Origin: Flavobacterium cupreum
Lineage (GTDB): Bacteria; Bacteroidota; Bacteroidia; Flavobacteriales; Flavobacteriaceae
Assembly: GCF_003996965.1 (NCBI RefSeq)
Contig: NZ_QWDM01000008.1
Location: 248,001-312,000 of the forward strand
Length of the DNA: 64,000 bases
Direction: 5' to 3'
In this document: positions 44,216 to 53,306 of the stretch, piece after piece
How positions within the stretch are numbered: the first letter of the stretch is position 1
Layout of the letters: each line of letters starts with the position of its first letter
The notes under the pieces: generated by a model
Database searches by the model: none
What the model saw: the letters and a program-made list of their open reading frames with translations, nothing else
What the model was told of the DNA's origin: nothing
Position numbers and translations under genes: made by a program

Positions 44216-44806
44216 CTATTTGTTTATAGAATAGAGTCTGGAAATGTATTTTCCTACGACATCAAATTCTAAATTAATTTTAGTTCCAATTGTGAAATTT
44301 TTAAAATTGGTATTTTCAAAAGTGTAAGGGATTATGGACACGCTAAATTCATTTGTTTTTGAATTTACGACCGTAAGGCTGACACCATTTACGGTAATGG
44401 ATCCCTTTTCTATAGTAATATTATTTAAATTTTTATCGTATTCAAAAGTGTAATTCCAGCTTCCGTTGGCTTCCTGAATATTGACGCAGGTTCCGGTCTG
44501 ATCTACGTGGCCCTGTACGATATGTCCGTCAAGACGATCCCCGAGTTTCATTCCTCTTTCCAGATTTACGATATCATTTACTTTCCAGTCGCCTATATTG
44601 GTTTTCAGGATCGTTTCGTCAATGGCAGTTACGGTATAAAAGTTGTCTTTTATAGCCACGACCGTCAGGCAGATCCCATTATGTGATACACTTTGGTCAA
44701 TCTTTAATTCATTGGTAAAGGAAGACTCAACGGTAACATGAAGGTTGCTTTGCTCTTTTTGTATTTCGTGAATCCTTCCTAGGGTTTCTATAATTCCTGT
44801 GAACAT
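44216..44806 (-). CDS. ribE: Riboflavin synthase
   Basis: A protein of 196 residues with two lumazine-binding repeats: MFTGIIETLGRIHEI...VSHNGICLTVVAI and GHIVQGHVDQTGTCVNI...GSITVNGVSLTVVN. It dismutates 6,7-dimethyl-8-ribityllumazine to riboflavin. It is divergent from pdxA with a 57-base gap. No FMN riboswitch was seen. Confidence 0.94.
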   Translation of the reverse strand: MFTGIIETLGRIHEIQKEQSNLHVTVESSFTNELKIDQSVSHNGICLTVVAIKDNFYTVTAIDETILKTNIGDWKVNDIVNLERGMKLGDRLDGHIVQGHVDQTGTCVNIQEANGSWNYTFEYDKNLNNITIEKGSITVNGVSLTVVNSKTNEFSVSIIPYTFENTNFKNFTIGTKINLEFDVVGKYISRLYSINK

Positions 44807-44822
44807 TGTTGTTTTATTTTAC

Positions 44823-44831
44823 TAAATTTGC
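44823..44831 (+). promoter_or_regulatory. -7 box of pdxA
   Basis: TAAATTTGC, a full consensus match 33 bases before ATG 44864. Confidence 0.65.
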
Positions 44832-44863
44832 ACATCAAAATTAGTAATAAATAAACTGAGCAC

Positions 44864-45913
44864 ATGAATAAAAAAGCAGAAAATATTATTGTTGGAATTT
44901 CAATAGGAGATTTAAACGGTATTGGAAGCGAAGTTATACTGAAAACATTCGAAGATTCCCGCATGTTAGAACTGTGTACTCCGGTTATTTTTGCAAACGC
45001 CAAAATACTTTCTTTCGTAAAAAAAAGCGTTACCTCTACAATACAGTTTCACGGAGTTGATAAATTAGATCAGGTTATACCGGGAAAAGTAAATGTCCTT
45101 AATCTTTGGAAAGAAGGTGTTGATATTAATTTCGGAGTTAATGATGTGAAAATTGGAGAGTATGCCATAAAATCTTTTGTCGCTACAACCAAAGCGCTAA
45201 AAGAGGGGCAGATTGATGTTTTGGTGACGGCTCCCATCAATAAGTATAATATCCAGTCGGACGAATTCAAATTTCCGGGACATACGGATTATTTAGACAA
45301 GGAACTGGAAGGAAATGCGCTGATGATGATGGTTCAGGATAACCTAAGGGTCGGTTTGTTAACAGATCACGTGCCTCTCAATGAAGTGTCGGCACATTTG
45401 ACAGAAGAGTTAATTACAAGAAAAATAGAAACCGTAAGAAAGTCCTTAATAGAAGATTTTAGTATTGTAAAACCAAAAATTGCTGTTTTAGGATTAAATC
45501 CGCATGCAGGCGATGGTGGCGTAATCGGTAAAGAGGATGATTTGGTTTTAAAGCCTGTCCTGAAAAAAATATTTGAAAAAGGAACCATGGTTTTCGGGCC
45601 ATTTCCGGCCGATGGCTTTTTTGGAAGCGGTCAATACGAAAAATATGATGCTATTGTGGCCACTTATCACGATCAGGGACTTATTCCTTTTAAAACATTA
45701 TCCTTTGGAAAAGGAGTGAATTATACAGCAGGTCTGAACAGGGTCAGAACTTCACCGGATCACGGTACAGCCTTTGATATTGCTGGGAAAGACGTAGCAG
45801 ATTACAATTCATTTAAAGAGGCAGTTTATCTGGCAATTGATATTTTTCGCTCTCGTAATCAGTATGAGGAGATTAGTCAAAAACCACTTAAAATAAAAGA
45901 AAAACAGTTATAA
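44864..45913 (+). CDS. pdxA: 4-hydroxythreonine-4-phosphate dehydrogenase
   Basis: A protein of 349 residues. It opens VGISIGDLNGIGSEVILKTF and has the metal-site His residues in FPGHTDYLDKEL, LNPHAGDGG and ATYHDQGLIPFK, followed by RTSPDHGTAFDIAGK near the end. It makes 3-amino-2-oxopropyl phosphate for pyridoxal 5'-phosphate synthesis. Cytoplasmic. The DUF177 gene follows after 106 bases with its own -7 box. Confidence 0.95.
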   Translation: MNKKAENIIVGISIGDLNGIGSEVILKTFEDSRMLELCTPVIFANAKILSFVKKSVTSTIQFHGVDKLDQVIPGKVNVLNLWKEGVDINFGVNDVKIGEYAIKSFVATTKALKEGQIDVLVTAPINKYNIQSDEFKFPGHTDYLDKELEGNALMMMVQDNLRVGLLTDHVPLNEVSAHLTEELITRKIETVRKSLIEDFSIVKPKIAVLGLNPHAGDGGVIGKEDDLVLKPVLKKIFEKGTMVFGPFPADGFFGSGQYEKYDAIVATYHDQGLIPFKTLSFGKGVNYTAGLNRVRTSPDHGTAFDIAGKDVADYNSFKEAVYLAIDIFRSRNQYEEISQKPLKIKEKQL

Positions 45914-45956
45914 ACAAAAAAAGGTGAATAAGATTATTAGTTTTATAATAATTTTA

Positions 45957-45965
45957 TATCTTTGC
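45957..45965 (+). promoter_or_regulatory. -7 box of the DUF177-rpmF unit
   Basis: TATCTTTGC matches TAnnTTTGC; the leader to ATG 46020 is about 50 nt. Confidence 0.65.
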
Positions 45966-46019
45966 ACCCCAATTCAGGTATCTGAGTTTTAGATAGCGAT
46001 TGGACAAATTGATGTTGAA

Positions 46020-46562
46020 ATGAGCAAAACAAAAGAATTTTTAATTCCTTTCGTAGGATTAAAACTAGGAAAACACCATTTTGAGTATCAAATAAGTAAC
46101 GCGTTCTTTGAGAACTTTGATTACGACGAATTTCAAAGTTCGGATATCAAAGTGAGTCTGGTTTTAGATAAGAAAAGCAACATGATGGAGTTGGATTTCA
46201 AACACAAAGGAACAGTCAATGTACCTTGTGATCTGACAGGCGAAGAGTTTGATCTTCCTATAAAAGGGAAAATGAAACTAATCGTTCGCTGCGGGGATGA
46301 ATTCAACAATGATAATGAAGAGTTGCTGATTTTGCCGCACGGAGAGCATGAAATAGATGTAGCACAATACATTTATGAAATGATTGCACTTTCGGTACCG
46401 CTAAAACGGGTTCATCCAGGAGTAAAAGACGGAAGTTTGCAAACCGAAGCCTTGACAAAACTGAAAGAACTAACAGTAAAAGAACAAAAAGAAGAGAGTA
46501 AACAAGAAGAAGATATTGACCCGCGTTGGGACAAATTAAAAAAACTATTAACGGATAAATAA
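46020..46562 (+). CDS. DUF177 (YceD-like) protein
   Basis: A protein of 180 residues. The family core is HKGTVNVPCDLTGEEFDLPI, with LPHGEHEIDVAQYIYEMIAL and SVPLKRVHPG toward the C-terminus, ending DPRWDKLKKLL. YceD homologues affect 23S rRNA metabolism and lie before rpmF across bacteria, as here (nine-base gap). Confidence 0.93.
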   Translation: MSKTKEFLIPFVGLKLGKHHFEYQISNAFFENFDYDEFQSSDIKVSLVLDKKSNMMELDFKHKGTVNVPCDLTGEEFDLPIKGKMKLIVRCGDEFNNDNEELLILPHGEHEIDVAQYIYEMIALSVPLKRVHPGVKDGSLQTEALTKLKELTVKEQKEESKQEEDIDPRWDKLKKLLTDK

Positions 46563-46571
46563 TATAGTAAA

Positions 46572-46766
46572 ATGGCACATCCTAAGAGAAAAATCTCGAA
46601 AACAAGAAGAGATAAGAGAAGAACACATTATAAAGCTACTGTAGCTCAAATCGCTACATGTCCTATTACTGGAGAAGCACATTTATACCACAGAGCTTAC
46701 TGGCATGAAGGTAAAATGTATTACAGAGGGCAAGTTGTTATCGATAAATCTGTAGCGGTTGCTTAA
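46572..46766 (+). CDS. rpmF: 50S ribosomal protein L32
   Basis: A protein of 64 residues. [20 protein letters not shown] at the start, [19 protein letters not shown] in the middle. Only one Cys, so this is the zinc-free form. Followed by a terminator. Confidence 0.97.
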   Translation: MAHPKRKISKTRRDKRRTHYKATVAQIATCPITGEAHLYHRAYWHEGKMYYRGQVVIDKSVAVA

Positions 46767-46789
46767 TACGTTTTTGTAAATAATACTGG

Positions 46790-46816
46790 AACTCTCACAT
46801 AGTGAGAGTTTTTTTT
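46790..46816 (+). terminator. Terminator after rpmF
   Basis: AACTCTCAC and GTGAGAGTT around a 3-nt loop, then eight T residues. It may partly separate rpmF from fabH. Confidence 0.85.
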
Positions 46817-46939
46817 GTTGGTTATAACTTTCGTTTTTTAAGAAAACAGATACAAATTTCGCTTTGTTTTTTTTTGTAATTTTCAAGTCTTTTAAAAATT
46901 TTTCAAATAGGAGTATTTGAAAGGAAATAATAGAATATA

Positions 46940-47938
46940 ATGAATACAATCACAGCCGCAATTACCGCTGTTGGAGCTTATGTTCCTGACTTTGTGCTTT
47001 CAAACAAAGTATTGGAAACAATGGTTGATACCAATGACGAGTGGATTACCACCCGTACCGGAATAAAAGAAAGAAGAATTCTTAAAGATGCTGATAAAGG
47101 AACATCATTTCTGGCCATAAAAGCAGCACAGGATTTAATAGCGAAAGCTAACATTGATCCTTTAGAGATTGATATGGTTATAATGGCAACAGCTACAGCA
47201 GATATGCCGGTAGCCTCTACAGGAGTTTATGTTGCAACAGAGATTGGAGCTACAAATGCATTTGCATACGATTTACAGGCTGCATGTTCAAGTTTTTTAT
47301 ACGGTATGTCTACCGCTGCAGCTTACATACAATCAGGACGATATAAAAAAGTACTTTTAATTGGTGCCGATAAGATGTCTTCTATTGTTGATTATACAGA
47401 CAGGGCAACCTGTATTATTTTTGGTGACGGAGCGGGAGCCGTTTTATTCGAACCAAATTATGAAGGTTTAGGTTTACAGGATGAATATTTGAGAAGTGAT
47501 GGTGTAGGGCGTGATTTTCTGAAAATCGCTGCCGGTGGTTCTCTCAACCCAACGACATTAGAAACGGTTCAGAACAAACAGCACAATATCATTCAGGACG
47601 GAAAAACCGTTTTTAAATACGCAGTAACGAATATGGCAGATGCCAGCGAATTGATTCTGAAAAGAAACAATCTGACAAATGAAGATGTGAACTGGTTAGT
47701 GCCGCATCAGGCAAACAAACGTATTATTGATGCCACTGCAAGCAGAATGGAACTGGAAGATTCTAAAGTATTAATGAATATCGAAAGATATGGTAATACA
47801 ACTTCAGCGACATTGCCGTTAGTGTTAAGCGACTTTGAACACTTATTCAAAAAAGGAGATAATATTATTTTCGCCGCTTTTGGTGGTGGATTCACTTGGG
47901 GATCTATTTACCTGAAATGGGCTTACGATAAAAAATAA
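46940..47938 (+). CDS. fabH: Beta-ketoacyl-ACP synthase III
   Basis: A protein of 332 residues. Catalytic Cys116 in LQAACSSFLYG, His in WLVPHQANKRI and the Asn region SRMELEDSKVLMNIERYGNT. It condenses acyl-CoA with malonyl-ACP to start fatty acid synthesis. Followed by accB after 22 bases. Confidence 0.95.
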   Translation: MNTITAAITAVGAYVPDFVLSNKVLETMVDTNDEWITTRTGIKERRILKDADKGTSFLAIKAAQDLIAKANIDPLEIDMVIMATATADMPVASTGVYVATEIGATNAFAYDLQAACSSFLYGMSTAAAYIQSGRYKKVLLIGADKMSSIVDYTDRATCIIFGDGAGAVLFEPNYEGLGLQDEYLRSDGVGRDFLKIAAGGSLNPTTLETVQNKQHNIIQDGKTVFKYAVTNMADASELILKRNNLTNEDVNWLVPHQANKRIIDATASRMELEDSKVLMNIERYGNTTSATLPLVLSDFEHLFKKGDNIIFAAFGGGFTWGSIYLKWAYDKK

Positions 47939-47960
47939 ATTAAACTAAAAAAGAATCATT

Positions 47961-48449
47961 ATGGATTTAAAAGAAATTCAAAACCTAATCAAATTTGTTG
48001 CAAATTCGGGAGTTGCAGAAGTGAAGTTGGAAATGGATGATGTAAAAATCACTATCAGAACAACATTGGAAACAAATGTAACAGAAGCTACTTACGTGCA
48101 ACAATTACCTGCTCAGCCTGCCTTGCAGCAAGCGGTTGCCCCTCAGCAAACAGCTCCGGTTGTTGTAAACGTTAACACTGAAACACCAGCTGCGGCAGAG
48201 GATTCTAAATACATAACTATAAAATCTCCGATTATCGGGACTTTTTATAGAAAACCGTCTCCGGACAAACCAGTTTTCACTGAAGTAGGAAGCACTATTT
48301 CGAAAGGTGATGTGCTGTGTGTAATTGAAGCGATGAAATTGTTCAACGAAATCGAATCAGAAGTTTCAGGTAAAATTGTAAAAATTCTTGTTGACGATAT
48401 GTCTCCTGTAGAATTTGACCAACCTTTATTCTTAGTTGATCCATCATAA
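47961..48449 (+). CDS. accB: Biotin carboxyl carrier protein of acetyl-CoA carboxylase
   Basis: A protein of 162 residues. N-terminal helix region, a Gln/Pro/Ala linker (QLPAQPALQQAVAPQQ) and the biotinyl domain starting ITIKSPIIGTFYRKPSPDKP, with the biotinylated Lys in VIEAMKLFNEIE. It carries CO2 from AccC to the carboxyltransferase. Confidence 0.95.
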   Translation: MDLKEIQNLIKFVANSGVAEVKLEMDDVKITIRTTLETNVTEATYVQQLPAQPALQQAVAPQQTAPVVVNVNTETPAAAEDSKYITIKSPIIGTFYRKPSPDKPVFTEVGSTISKGDVLCVIEAMKLFNEIESEVSGKIVKILVDDMSPVEFDQPLFLVDPS

Positions 48450-48454
48450 ATAAA

Positions 48455-48553
48455 TTTAGATTTTAGATTTTAGATTTTAGATTGATTTGGCAGAATTAAG
48501 TTTGTCGGGCATCTAAAATTATCTAATTATCAAATTGTCTAATTATCTAATTA
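48455..48553. repeat. Short tandem repeats between accB and accC
   Basis: About four copies of the heptamer TTTTAGA at 48455-48483 and two to four copies of CTAATTAT-like units at 48525-48553. No ORF. AT-rich simple-repeat filler inside an operon. Confidence 0.65.
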
Positions 48554-48560
48554 AAGTAAG

Positions 48561-49907
48561 ATGTTTAAAAAAATATTAATTGCGAATAGAGGAGAAATTG
48601 CACTTCGTGTAATTCGTACATGTAAAGAGATGGGAATTAAAACTGTAGCAGTTTACTCTACAGCCGATGCAGAAAGTCTACATGTTAAGTTTGCTGACGA
48701 AGCGGTTTGTATTGGACCTCCTCCAAGTAACTTATCGTATTTGAAAATGTCAAATATTATTGCTGCTGCAGAAATTACAAATGCAGACGCAATTCACCCG
48801 GGATATGGATTTCTTTCTGAGAACGCTAAATTCTCAAAAATTTGTCAGGAACACGGAATCAAATTTATTGGTGCCGCTCCTGAAATGATCGATAAAATGG
48901 GAGATAAAGCTTCTGCCAAAGCAACAATGAAAGCGGCAGGAGTTCCATGTGTACCAGGTTCAGACGGATTGTTGGAATCTTTCGAACAAACACAAAAATT
49001 AGCCAAAGAATTTGGTTATCCGGTAATGCTTAAAGCTACTGCCGGTGGTGGTGGAAAAGGAATGCGTGCTGTCTGGAAAGAAGAAGAGCTGTTAAAAGCA
49101 TGGGAAAGCGCACGTCAGGAAGCTTCCGCAGCATTCGGAAATGACGGAATGTACATGGAGAAACTAATTGAAGAACCACGCCATATCGAAATTCAGGTAG
49201 TTGGGGATTCTTATGGAAAAGCATGTCACCTTTCTGAAAGAGATTGCTCGGTACAACGCCGTCACCAAAAACTTACCGAAGAAACACCGTCCCCTTTCAT
49301 GACCGACGAATTGCGTACCGCAATGGGAGCAGCAGCCGTAAAAGCAGCTGAGTTCATTAAATACGAAGGAGCCGGAACTGTAGAATTTTTGGTAGACAAA
49401 CACAGAAATTTCTATTTCATGGAAATGAATACCCGTATTCAGGTAGAGCACCCGATTACAGAACAGGTTATTGATTATGATCTGATCCGTGAGCAGATTA
49501 TGGTAGCAGCAGGAATTCCAATTTCAGGAAAAAACTACTTGCCGGAATTACATGCTATCGAATGTCGTATTAATGCTGAAGATCCTTACAATGATTTTCG
49601 CCCTTCACCAGGAAAGATTACTACGCTTCACATGCCGGGAGGTCACGGAGTACGTTTAGATACTCACGTGTATTCAGGTTATACGATTCCGCCAAATTAC
49701 GATTCGATGATTGCCAAGTTAATTACAACAGCACAATCCCGTGAAGAAGCAATCAGCAAAATGCGAAGAGCTTTAGATGAATTCGTTATCGAAGGTGTGA
49801 AAACAACAATACCTTTCCACAGACAATTAATGGATGATCCGAGATATATTGCAGGAGATTATACTACTGCATTTATGGATACTTTTAAAATGAATCCAAT
49901 AGAATAA
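48561..49907 (+). CDS. accC: Acetyl-CoA carboxylase biotin carboxylase subunit
   Basis: A protein of 448 residues. Opens [20 protein letters not shown], has the ATP-grasp Gly loop [12 protein letters not shown], catalytic pieces [25 protein letters not shown] and [15 protein letters not shown]. It carboxylates biotin on AccB using ATP and bicarbonate. Last gene of the cluster, followed by a terminator. Confidence 0.97.
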   Translation: MFKKILIANRGEIALRVIRTCKEMGIKTVAVYSTADAESLHVKFADEAVCIGPPPSNLSYLKMSNIIAAAEITNADAIHPGYGFLSENAKFSKICQEHGIKFIGAAPEMIDKMGDKASAKATMKAAGVPCVPGSDGLLESFEQTQKLAKEFGYPVMLKATAGGGGKGMRAVWKEEELLKAWESARQEASAAFGNDGMYMEKLIEEPRHIEIQVVGDSYGKACHLSERDCSVQRRHQKLTEETPSPFMTDELRTAMGAAAVKAAEFIKYEGAGTVEFLVDKHRNFYFMEMNTRIQVEHPITEQVIDYDLIREQIMVAAGIPISGKNYLPELHAIECRINAEDPYNDFRPSPGKITTLHMPGGHGVRLDTHVYSGYTIPPNYDSMIAKLITTAQSREEAISKMRRALDEFVIEGVKTTIPFHRQLMDDPRYIAGDYTTAFMDTFKMNPIE

Positions 49908-49911
49908 CTAT

Positions 49912-49942
49912 AAAGGCTGTCGATTTCGACAGCCTTTTTTTG
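49912..49942 (+). terminator. Terminator of the fab/acc cluster
   Basis: AAAGGCTGTCG and CGACAGCCTTT stem with loop ATTT, then a T run; five bases after the accC stop. Confidence 0.88.
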
Positions 49943-49960
49943 TTTACCGCCTATTTATTA

Positions 49961-49990
49961 AACCCGACAGGTTCAAAAACCTGTCGGGTT
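49961..49990. repeat. Palindromic repeat AACCCGACAGGTT
   Basis: Two perfect 13-base arms, AACCCGACAGGTT and AACCTGTCGGGTT, with a 4-nt loop. This palindrome resembles a dispersed Bacteroidota repeat and may act as a second terminator (TTTTTGC follows). Confidence 0.7.
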
Positions 49991-50019
49991 TTTGCTTTAA
50001 AGTATCGAAGTAAACACAT

Positions 50020-50090
50020 TTAGTGTATACTTTTTACACACTATTTCATAATAGTATACAGTTTTTTACAGTCCTGAATTTTGGCACGTT
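50020..50090 (+). promoter_or_regulatory. Dyad sites and sigma-54-like -24 element before the PepSY-like array
   Basis: Two dyads, GTGTA-N7-TACAC (50023-50039) and ACTATT-N4-AATAGT (50040-50055), and two GTATAC...TTTTTTACA-like direct repeats lie just upstream of TTGGCACG (50081-50088), a full match to the sigma-54 -24 element. The -12 position reads ACTTA instead of TTGCA, so the promoter is incomplete or non-canonical. Confidence 0.4.
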
Positions 50091-50211
50091 TTACTTAAGG
50101 CCTTGTTTTAAAGGGGTTAAGGGGTTTGTCGGGTGCTTTTGCAGTTACGGCACAATAATTTCATTACCTAAAGCGTAAAACAAACTATTACATAACTTAA
50201 ATATATACATT

Positions 50212-50508
50212 ATGAAAAATTTATTTTTATCAGCCGCAATCGTTTTGGGAGGTTTAACTTCATTTGCTTCAACTTCTCCAATAACTACTACAATCGTAAA
50301 AACAATCTCAGTTCAGGATGAATATACTGAAATCAAATTAGAAGAAGTGCCGGCTGCAGTAACAGAAGCTTTGAAAAAAGCATATCCGGATGCCGTACTT
50401 TCTAAAGCATACAAAAATGCGAAATCAGAATACAAACTGGATGTTACAGTAGGAGACAAAACAGGAAATCTTTTTGCTAACGCAGACGGAACCTGGATTA
50501 AAAAATAA
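50212..50508 (+). CDS. PepSY-like small exported protein, copy 1
   Basis: A protein of 98 residues. Signal peptide with cleavage after TSFAS, a variable stretch, then EVPAAVTEALKKAYPDAVLS, KAYKNAKSEYKLDV and GNLFANADGTWIKK: a PepSY-like (BLIP-fold) half domain. Predicted periplasmic. First of five tandem paralogues; differs from copy 2 at nine of 98 residues, so that duplication is recent. Role unknown. Confidence 0.82.
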   Translation: MKNLFLSAAIVLGGLTSFASTSPITTTIVKTISVQDEYTEIKLEEVPAAVTEALKKAYPDAVLSKAYKNAKSEYKLDVTVGDKTGNLFANADGTWIKK

Positions 50509-50577
50509 TTAGTATTCCCGTGAAGATTCAAATTAAGAATACTAAAATCAAATTAACAATATTAAAAAATAACTACC

Positions 50578-50874
50578 ATGAAAAATTTATTTTTATCAGC
50601 CGCAATCGTTTTGGGAGGTTTAACATCATTTGCTTCCACCTCGCCAATCACAAATACAATCGTAAAAACAATCTCGATTCAGGAGGAATATACTGAAATC
50701 AAATTAGAAGAAGTTCCGGCAGCAGTTACAGAAGCTTTGAAAAAAGCATATCCGGATGCTGTACTTACAAAAGCATATAAAAATGCAGCTTCACAATACA
50801 AACTAGACGTTACAGTTGGTGACAAAGTAGGTTCTCTTTTTGCAAATGCAGACGGATCCTGGATTAAAAAATAA
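50578..50874 (+). CDS. PepSY-like small exported protein, copy 2
   Basis: A protein of 98 residues, 89 of them identical to copy 1, including the whole signal peptide. Changes sit mostly in the exposed KAYKNAASQYKLDV and VGSLFANADGSW strands. The 69-base gap from copy 1 is AT-rich with no terminator, so it is likely on the same transcript. Confidence 0.82.
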   Translation: MKNLFLSAAIVLGGLTSFASTSPITNTIVKTISIQEEYTEIKLEEVPAAVTEALKKAYPDAVLTKAYKNAASQYKLDVTVGDKVGSLFANADGSWIKK

Positions 50875-50900
50875 CCAGCTTAACTAAAAAACTATAGATT

Positions 50901-51191
50901 ATGAAAAAATTAATTTTATCTGCGGCAATTGTTCTTGGAACATTGTCAATGCAGGCTGGAAACACTTATGTAAAAAGTGTTGCTATCCAGTCCGAAACCA
51001 CACAAGACGAATATAAAGAAGTGGATGCTGTTCCGGCAGCCATCAAAACAGCTTTAGATAATGCTTATCCGGGAGTAAAACTGGAGAAAGCGTATGTCAA
51101 TGACAAAAAGGAATACAAAATTGAAATTATTGTAAGAGAAGAGAAATCTACTGTTTACACGGATGCCAAAGGAAATATTCTAAAAAAATAA
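50901..51191 (+). CDS. PepSY-like small exported protein, copy 3
   Basis: A protein of 96 residues. Signal peptide MKKLILSAAIVLGTLSMQAG, then AVPAAIKTALDNAYPGVKLE, KAYVNDKKEYKIEIIV and TVYTDAKGNILKK. It has an extra Thr/Gln-rich linker after the signal. Diverged from copies 1 and 2 but with the same layout; 26 bases after copy 2. Confidence 0.82.
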   Translation: MKKLILSAAIVLGTLSMQAGNTYVKSVAIQSETTQDEYKEVDAVPAAIKTALDNAYPGVKLEKAYVNDKKEYKIEIIVREEKSTVYTDAKGNILKK

Positions 51192-51222
51192 CTAATTATC
51201 AATAACCCATAAAACAATCATT

Positions 51223-51522
51223 ATGAAAAAGTTACTATTATCAGCAGCAATCGTTTTAGGAAGTTTAACTGTTAACGCAGCTACAGCTCCGATGCTAAAA
51301 AGTTCAATGAATCAATCTGTAACTATTCAGGATGAGTTTACTGAGGTTACTGCAGACGCTGTTCCTGCAGCAGTTAAGTCAACAGTTGAAAAATCTTTTC
51401 CCGGCACAAAACTTGAAAAAGCATATGTGAACGAAAAGAAAGAATATAAACTTGAAATCTCTAATGGAGATAAAAAATACACTGTATTCACAGATGCCGC
51501 AGGAAACATCATTAAAAAATAA
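51223..51522 (+). CDS. PepSY-like small exported protein, copy 4
   Basis: A protein of 99 residues. Signal peptide ending TVNAA, then AVPAAVKSTVEKSFPGTKLE, KAYVNEKKEYKLEI and YTVFTDAAGNIIKK. Closer to copies 3 and 5 than to 1 and 2. It is 31 bases after copy 3 and five bases before copy 5. Confidence 0.82.
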   Translation: MKKLLLSAAIVLGSLTVNAATAPMLKSSMNQSVTIQDEFTEVTADAVPAAVKSTVEKSFPGTKLEKAYVNEKKEYKLEISNGDKKYTVFTDAAGNIIKK

Positions 51523-51527
51523 TTAAG

Positions 51528-51824
51528 ATGAAAAAGATAGTTTTATCAGCAGCAATCGTTTTAGGAAGCTTGTCTATTTATGCTACCTCCATGGTACATT
51601 CTGAGGAAGTAAAAATGGAAGCAACTGTTCAGAGTGAATATACTGAAATCGGAGCAGATACTGTTCCGGCGGCAGTGAAAAAAGCTTTGGAAACTGCTTA
51701 TCCGGGTGCTAAACTGGTCAAGGCTTACGTAAACGATAAAAAAGAATACAAATTAGATATATCAGTTGGTGACCAAAAGGCTACTGTTTACTCAGATGTC
51801 AATGGCAATTGGTTAAAAATATAA
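51528..51824 (+). CDS. PepSY-like small exported protein, copy 5
   Basis: A protein of 98 residues. Signal peptide ending SIYAT, then TVPAAVKKALETAYPGAKLV, KAYVNDKKEYKLDI and ATVYSDVNGNWLKI. The last gene before a terminator and the response regulator. The five-base gap from copy 4 implies coupled translation. Confidence 0.82.
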   Translation: MKKIVLSAAIVLGSLSIYATSMVHSEEVKMEATVQSEYTEIGADTVPAAVKKALETAYPGAKLVKAYVNDKKEYKLDISVGDQKATVYSDVNGNWLKI

Positions 51825-51854
51825 TTAGGTGAATTAGATTTATGTTTTTGGTGA

Positions 51855-51891
51855 AAAAGAGATTGTTTAAATAACAATCTCTTTTTTTTTG
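51855..51891 (+). terminator. Terminator after the PepSY-like array
   Basis: AAAAAGAGATTGTT and AACAATCTCTTTTT stem with loop TAAAT and a long T run. The response regulator therefore has its own promoter. Confidence 0.87.
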
Positions 51892-51953
51892 CAAAATTTT
51901 GTGAAAAGACAAGTTTAATAGTATTATTTTAGCAAAAAAGTCACAAAAAACAA

Positions 51954-53306
51954 ATGCCAAAGATATTACTAATAGAAGATGATATTTCATTCTGTAAATT
52001 ATTGGAGAAATTTCTGATAAAAAAAGAGTATGAAGTAATTATTGCTTTTTCAGCTGCAGAAGCCCGATTAGCAATTAAAAATCAATCCTTTGATTTGATT
52101 TTGACGGATCTTCGATTGCCTGATTCTGACGGAATTGGACTTATGGCCGAATTTAAGGCCTCAAACCCTGAAACTCCTGTAATCCTGATGACAGGTTACT
52201 CTGATGTAAATACAGCCGTAAAAGCGATCAAAAATGGCGCTGCGGACTATATTTCCAAACCCTTTAATCCCGATGAGGTGTTGCTCGTCATTACAAATGC
52301 CCTGCATCAAACCACACCGCAGGCAGACGATGCTCCCGTAAAGGAAAAAAAACCGGCCAGAAAACAAACTCCCGCAAATGAAAACGAATTTGTAAAAGGA
52401 ATTTCTGTTGCCTCAAAAAAATTACTGGACCACATTCAATTGGTCAGCCCAACCGATATGTCTGTGCTGATTATCGGAGAAAGCGGTACAGGTAAAGAAA
52501 TTATCGCCAAAAGCATTCACGAGCAAAGTAACCGAAAAAACAATAATTTTATCGCTGTCGATTGTGGTGCCATTCCGAAAGAACTGGCTGCAAGTGAATT
52601 TTTCGGGCACCTGAAAGGATCGTTCACCGGAGCCATCAGCGACAAAATGGGCTATTTTGAAGCCGCTAACGGAGGAACTCTTTTTCTGGATGAAATAGGC
52701 AACCTTTCATATGAGAATCAGATACAATTGCTGAGAGCGCTTCAGGAAAGAAAAATCAAACCTGTTGGAAGCAATAAAGAAATAAACGTCGATATCAGGA
52801 TTATTACGGCGACCAACGAAGATTTACGTGAAGCGGTAAAAAACGGTGATTTCCGTGAAGATTTATACCATAGAATTAATGAGTTTTCTATTCTGTCACC
52901 TTCATTGACAGACAGGGAAGAAGATCTGATGGTTTTTGCCGATTATTTTCTGGAGAAAGCCAATCAGCAATTAAATAAGGAAATTATCGGATTTGCACCG
53001 GAAGTAGTCAAGATTTTTCAAAACTACAGCTGGCCCGGAAATTTACGCGAACTGCAAAATTGCGTAAAACGTGCTACTTTATTGTCACGCGGAGATTTTA
53101 TTGAAAGCGATGTTTTGCCTGCTGAATTTTTCCAAATCCAGAAACAGCAAAATGCGACCGGGAATTTTTCGTTGTCCGATAATGAAAAGGAAACCATTAT
53201 TCATGCGTTATCAAAAGCACAGAACAACAAATCTGAAGCAGCGAAATTACTTAAGATCACCAGAAAAACACTTTATAATAAATTAAAGCAGTACAATATA
53301 GATTAA
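51954..53306 (+). CDS. Sigma-54-dependent response regulator (NtrC type)
   Basis: A protein of 450 residues. Receiver domain 1-120 with phospho-acceptor Asp52 in LILTDLRLPDSDG, a Lys/Pro linker, an AAA+ domain from ~145 with Walker A GESGTGKE, the sigma-54-contact loop as KGSFTGA (common form GAFTGA) and Walker B GGTLFLDEIGN, and a Fis-type HTH at the end (KSEAAKLLKITRKTLYNKLK). It activates sigma-54 promoters when phosphorylated. It overlaps the convergent kinase gene by four bases, and the PepSY-like array lies just upstream. Confidence 0.93.
   Translation: MPKILLIEDDISFCKLLEKFLIKKEYEVIIAFSAAEARLAIKNQSFDLILTDLRLPDSDGIGLMAEFKASNPETPVILMTGYSDVNTAVKAIKNGAADYISKPFNPDEVLLVITNALHQTTPQADDAPVKEKKPARKQTPANENEFVKGISVASKKLLDHIQLVSPTDMSVLIIGESGTGKEIIAKSIHEQSNRKNNNFIAVDCGAIPKELAASEFFGHLKGSFTGAISDKMGYFEAANGGTLFLDEIGNLSYENQIQLLRALQERKIKPVGSNKEINVDIRIITATNEDLREAVKNGDFREDLYHRINEFSILSPSLTDREEDLMVFADYFLEKANQQLNKEIIGFAPEVVKIFQNYSWPGNLRELQNCVKRATLLSRGDFIESDVLPAEFFQIQKQQNATGNFSLSDNEKETIIHALSKAQNNKSEAAKLLKITRKTLYNKLKQYNID

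Noticed and set aside
44807..44863. FMN riboswitch near riboflavin synthase
   Set aside because: The 57-base divergent gap with pdxA is too short and lacks the conserved stems.
50081..50100. Calling a confirmed sigma-54 promoter
   Set aside because: The -24 element is perfect but the essential GC at -12 is missing (TT), so it is kept only as a candidate.
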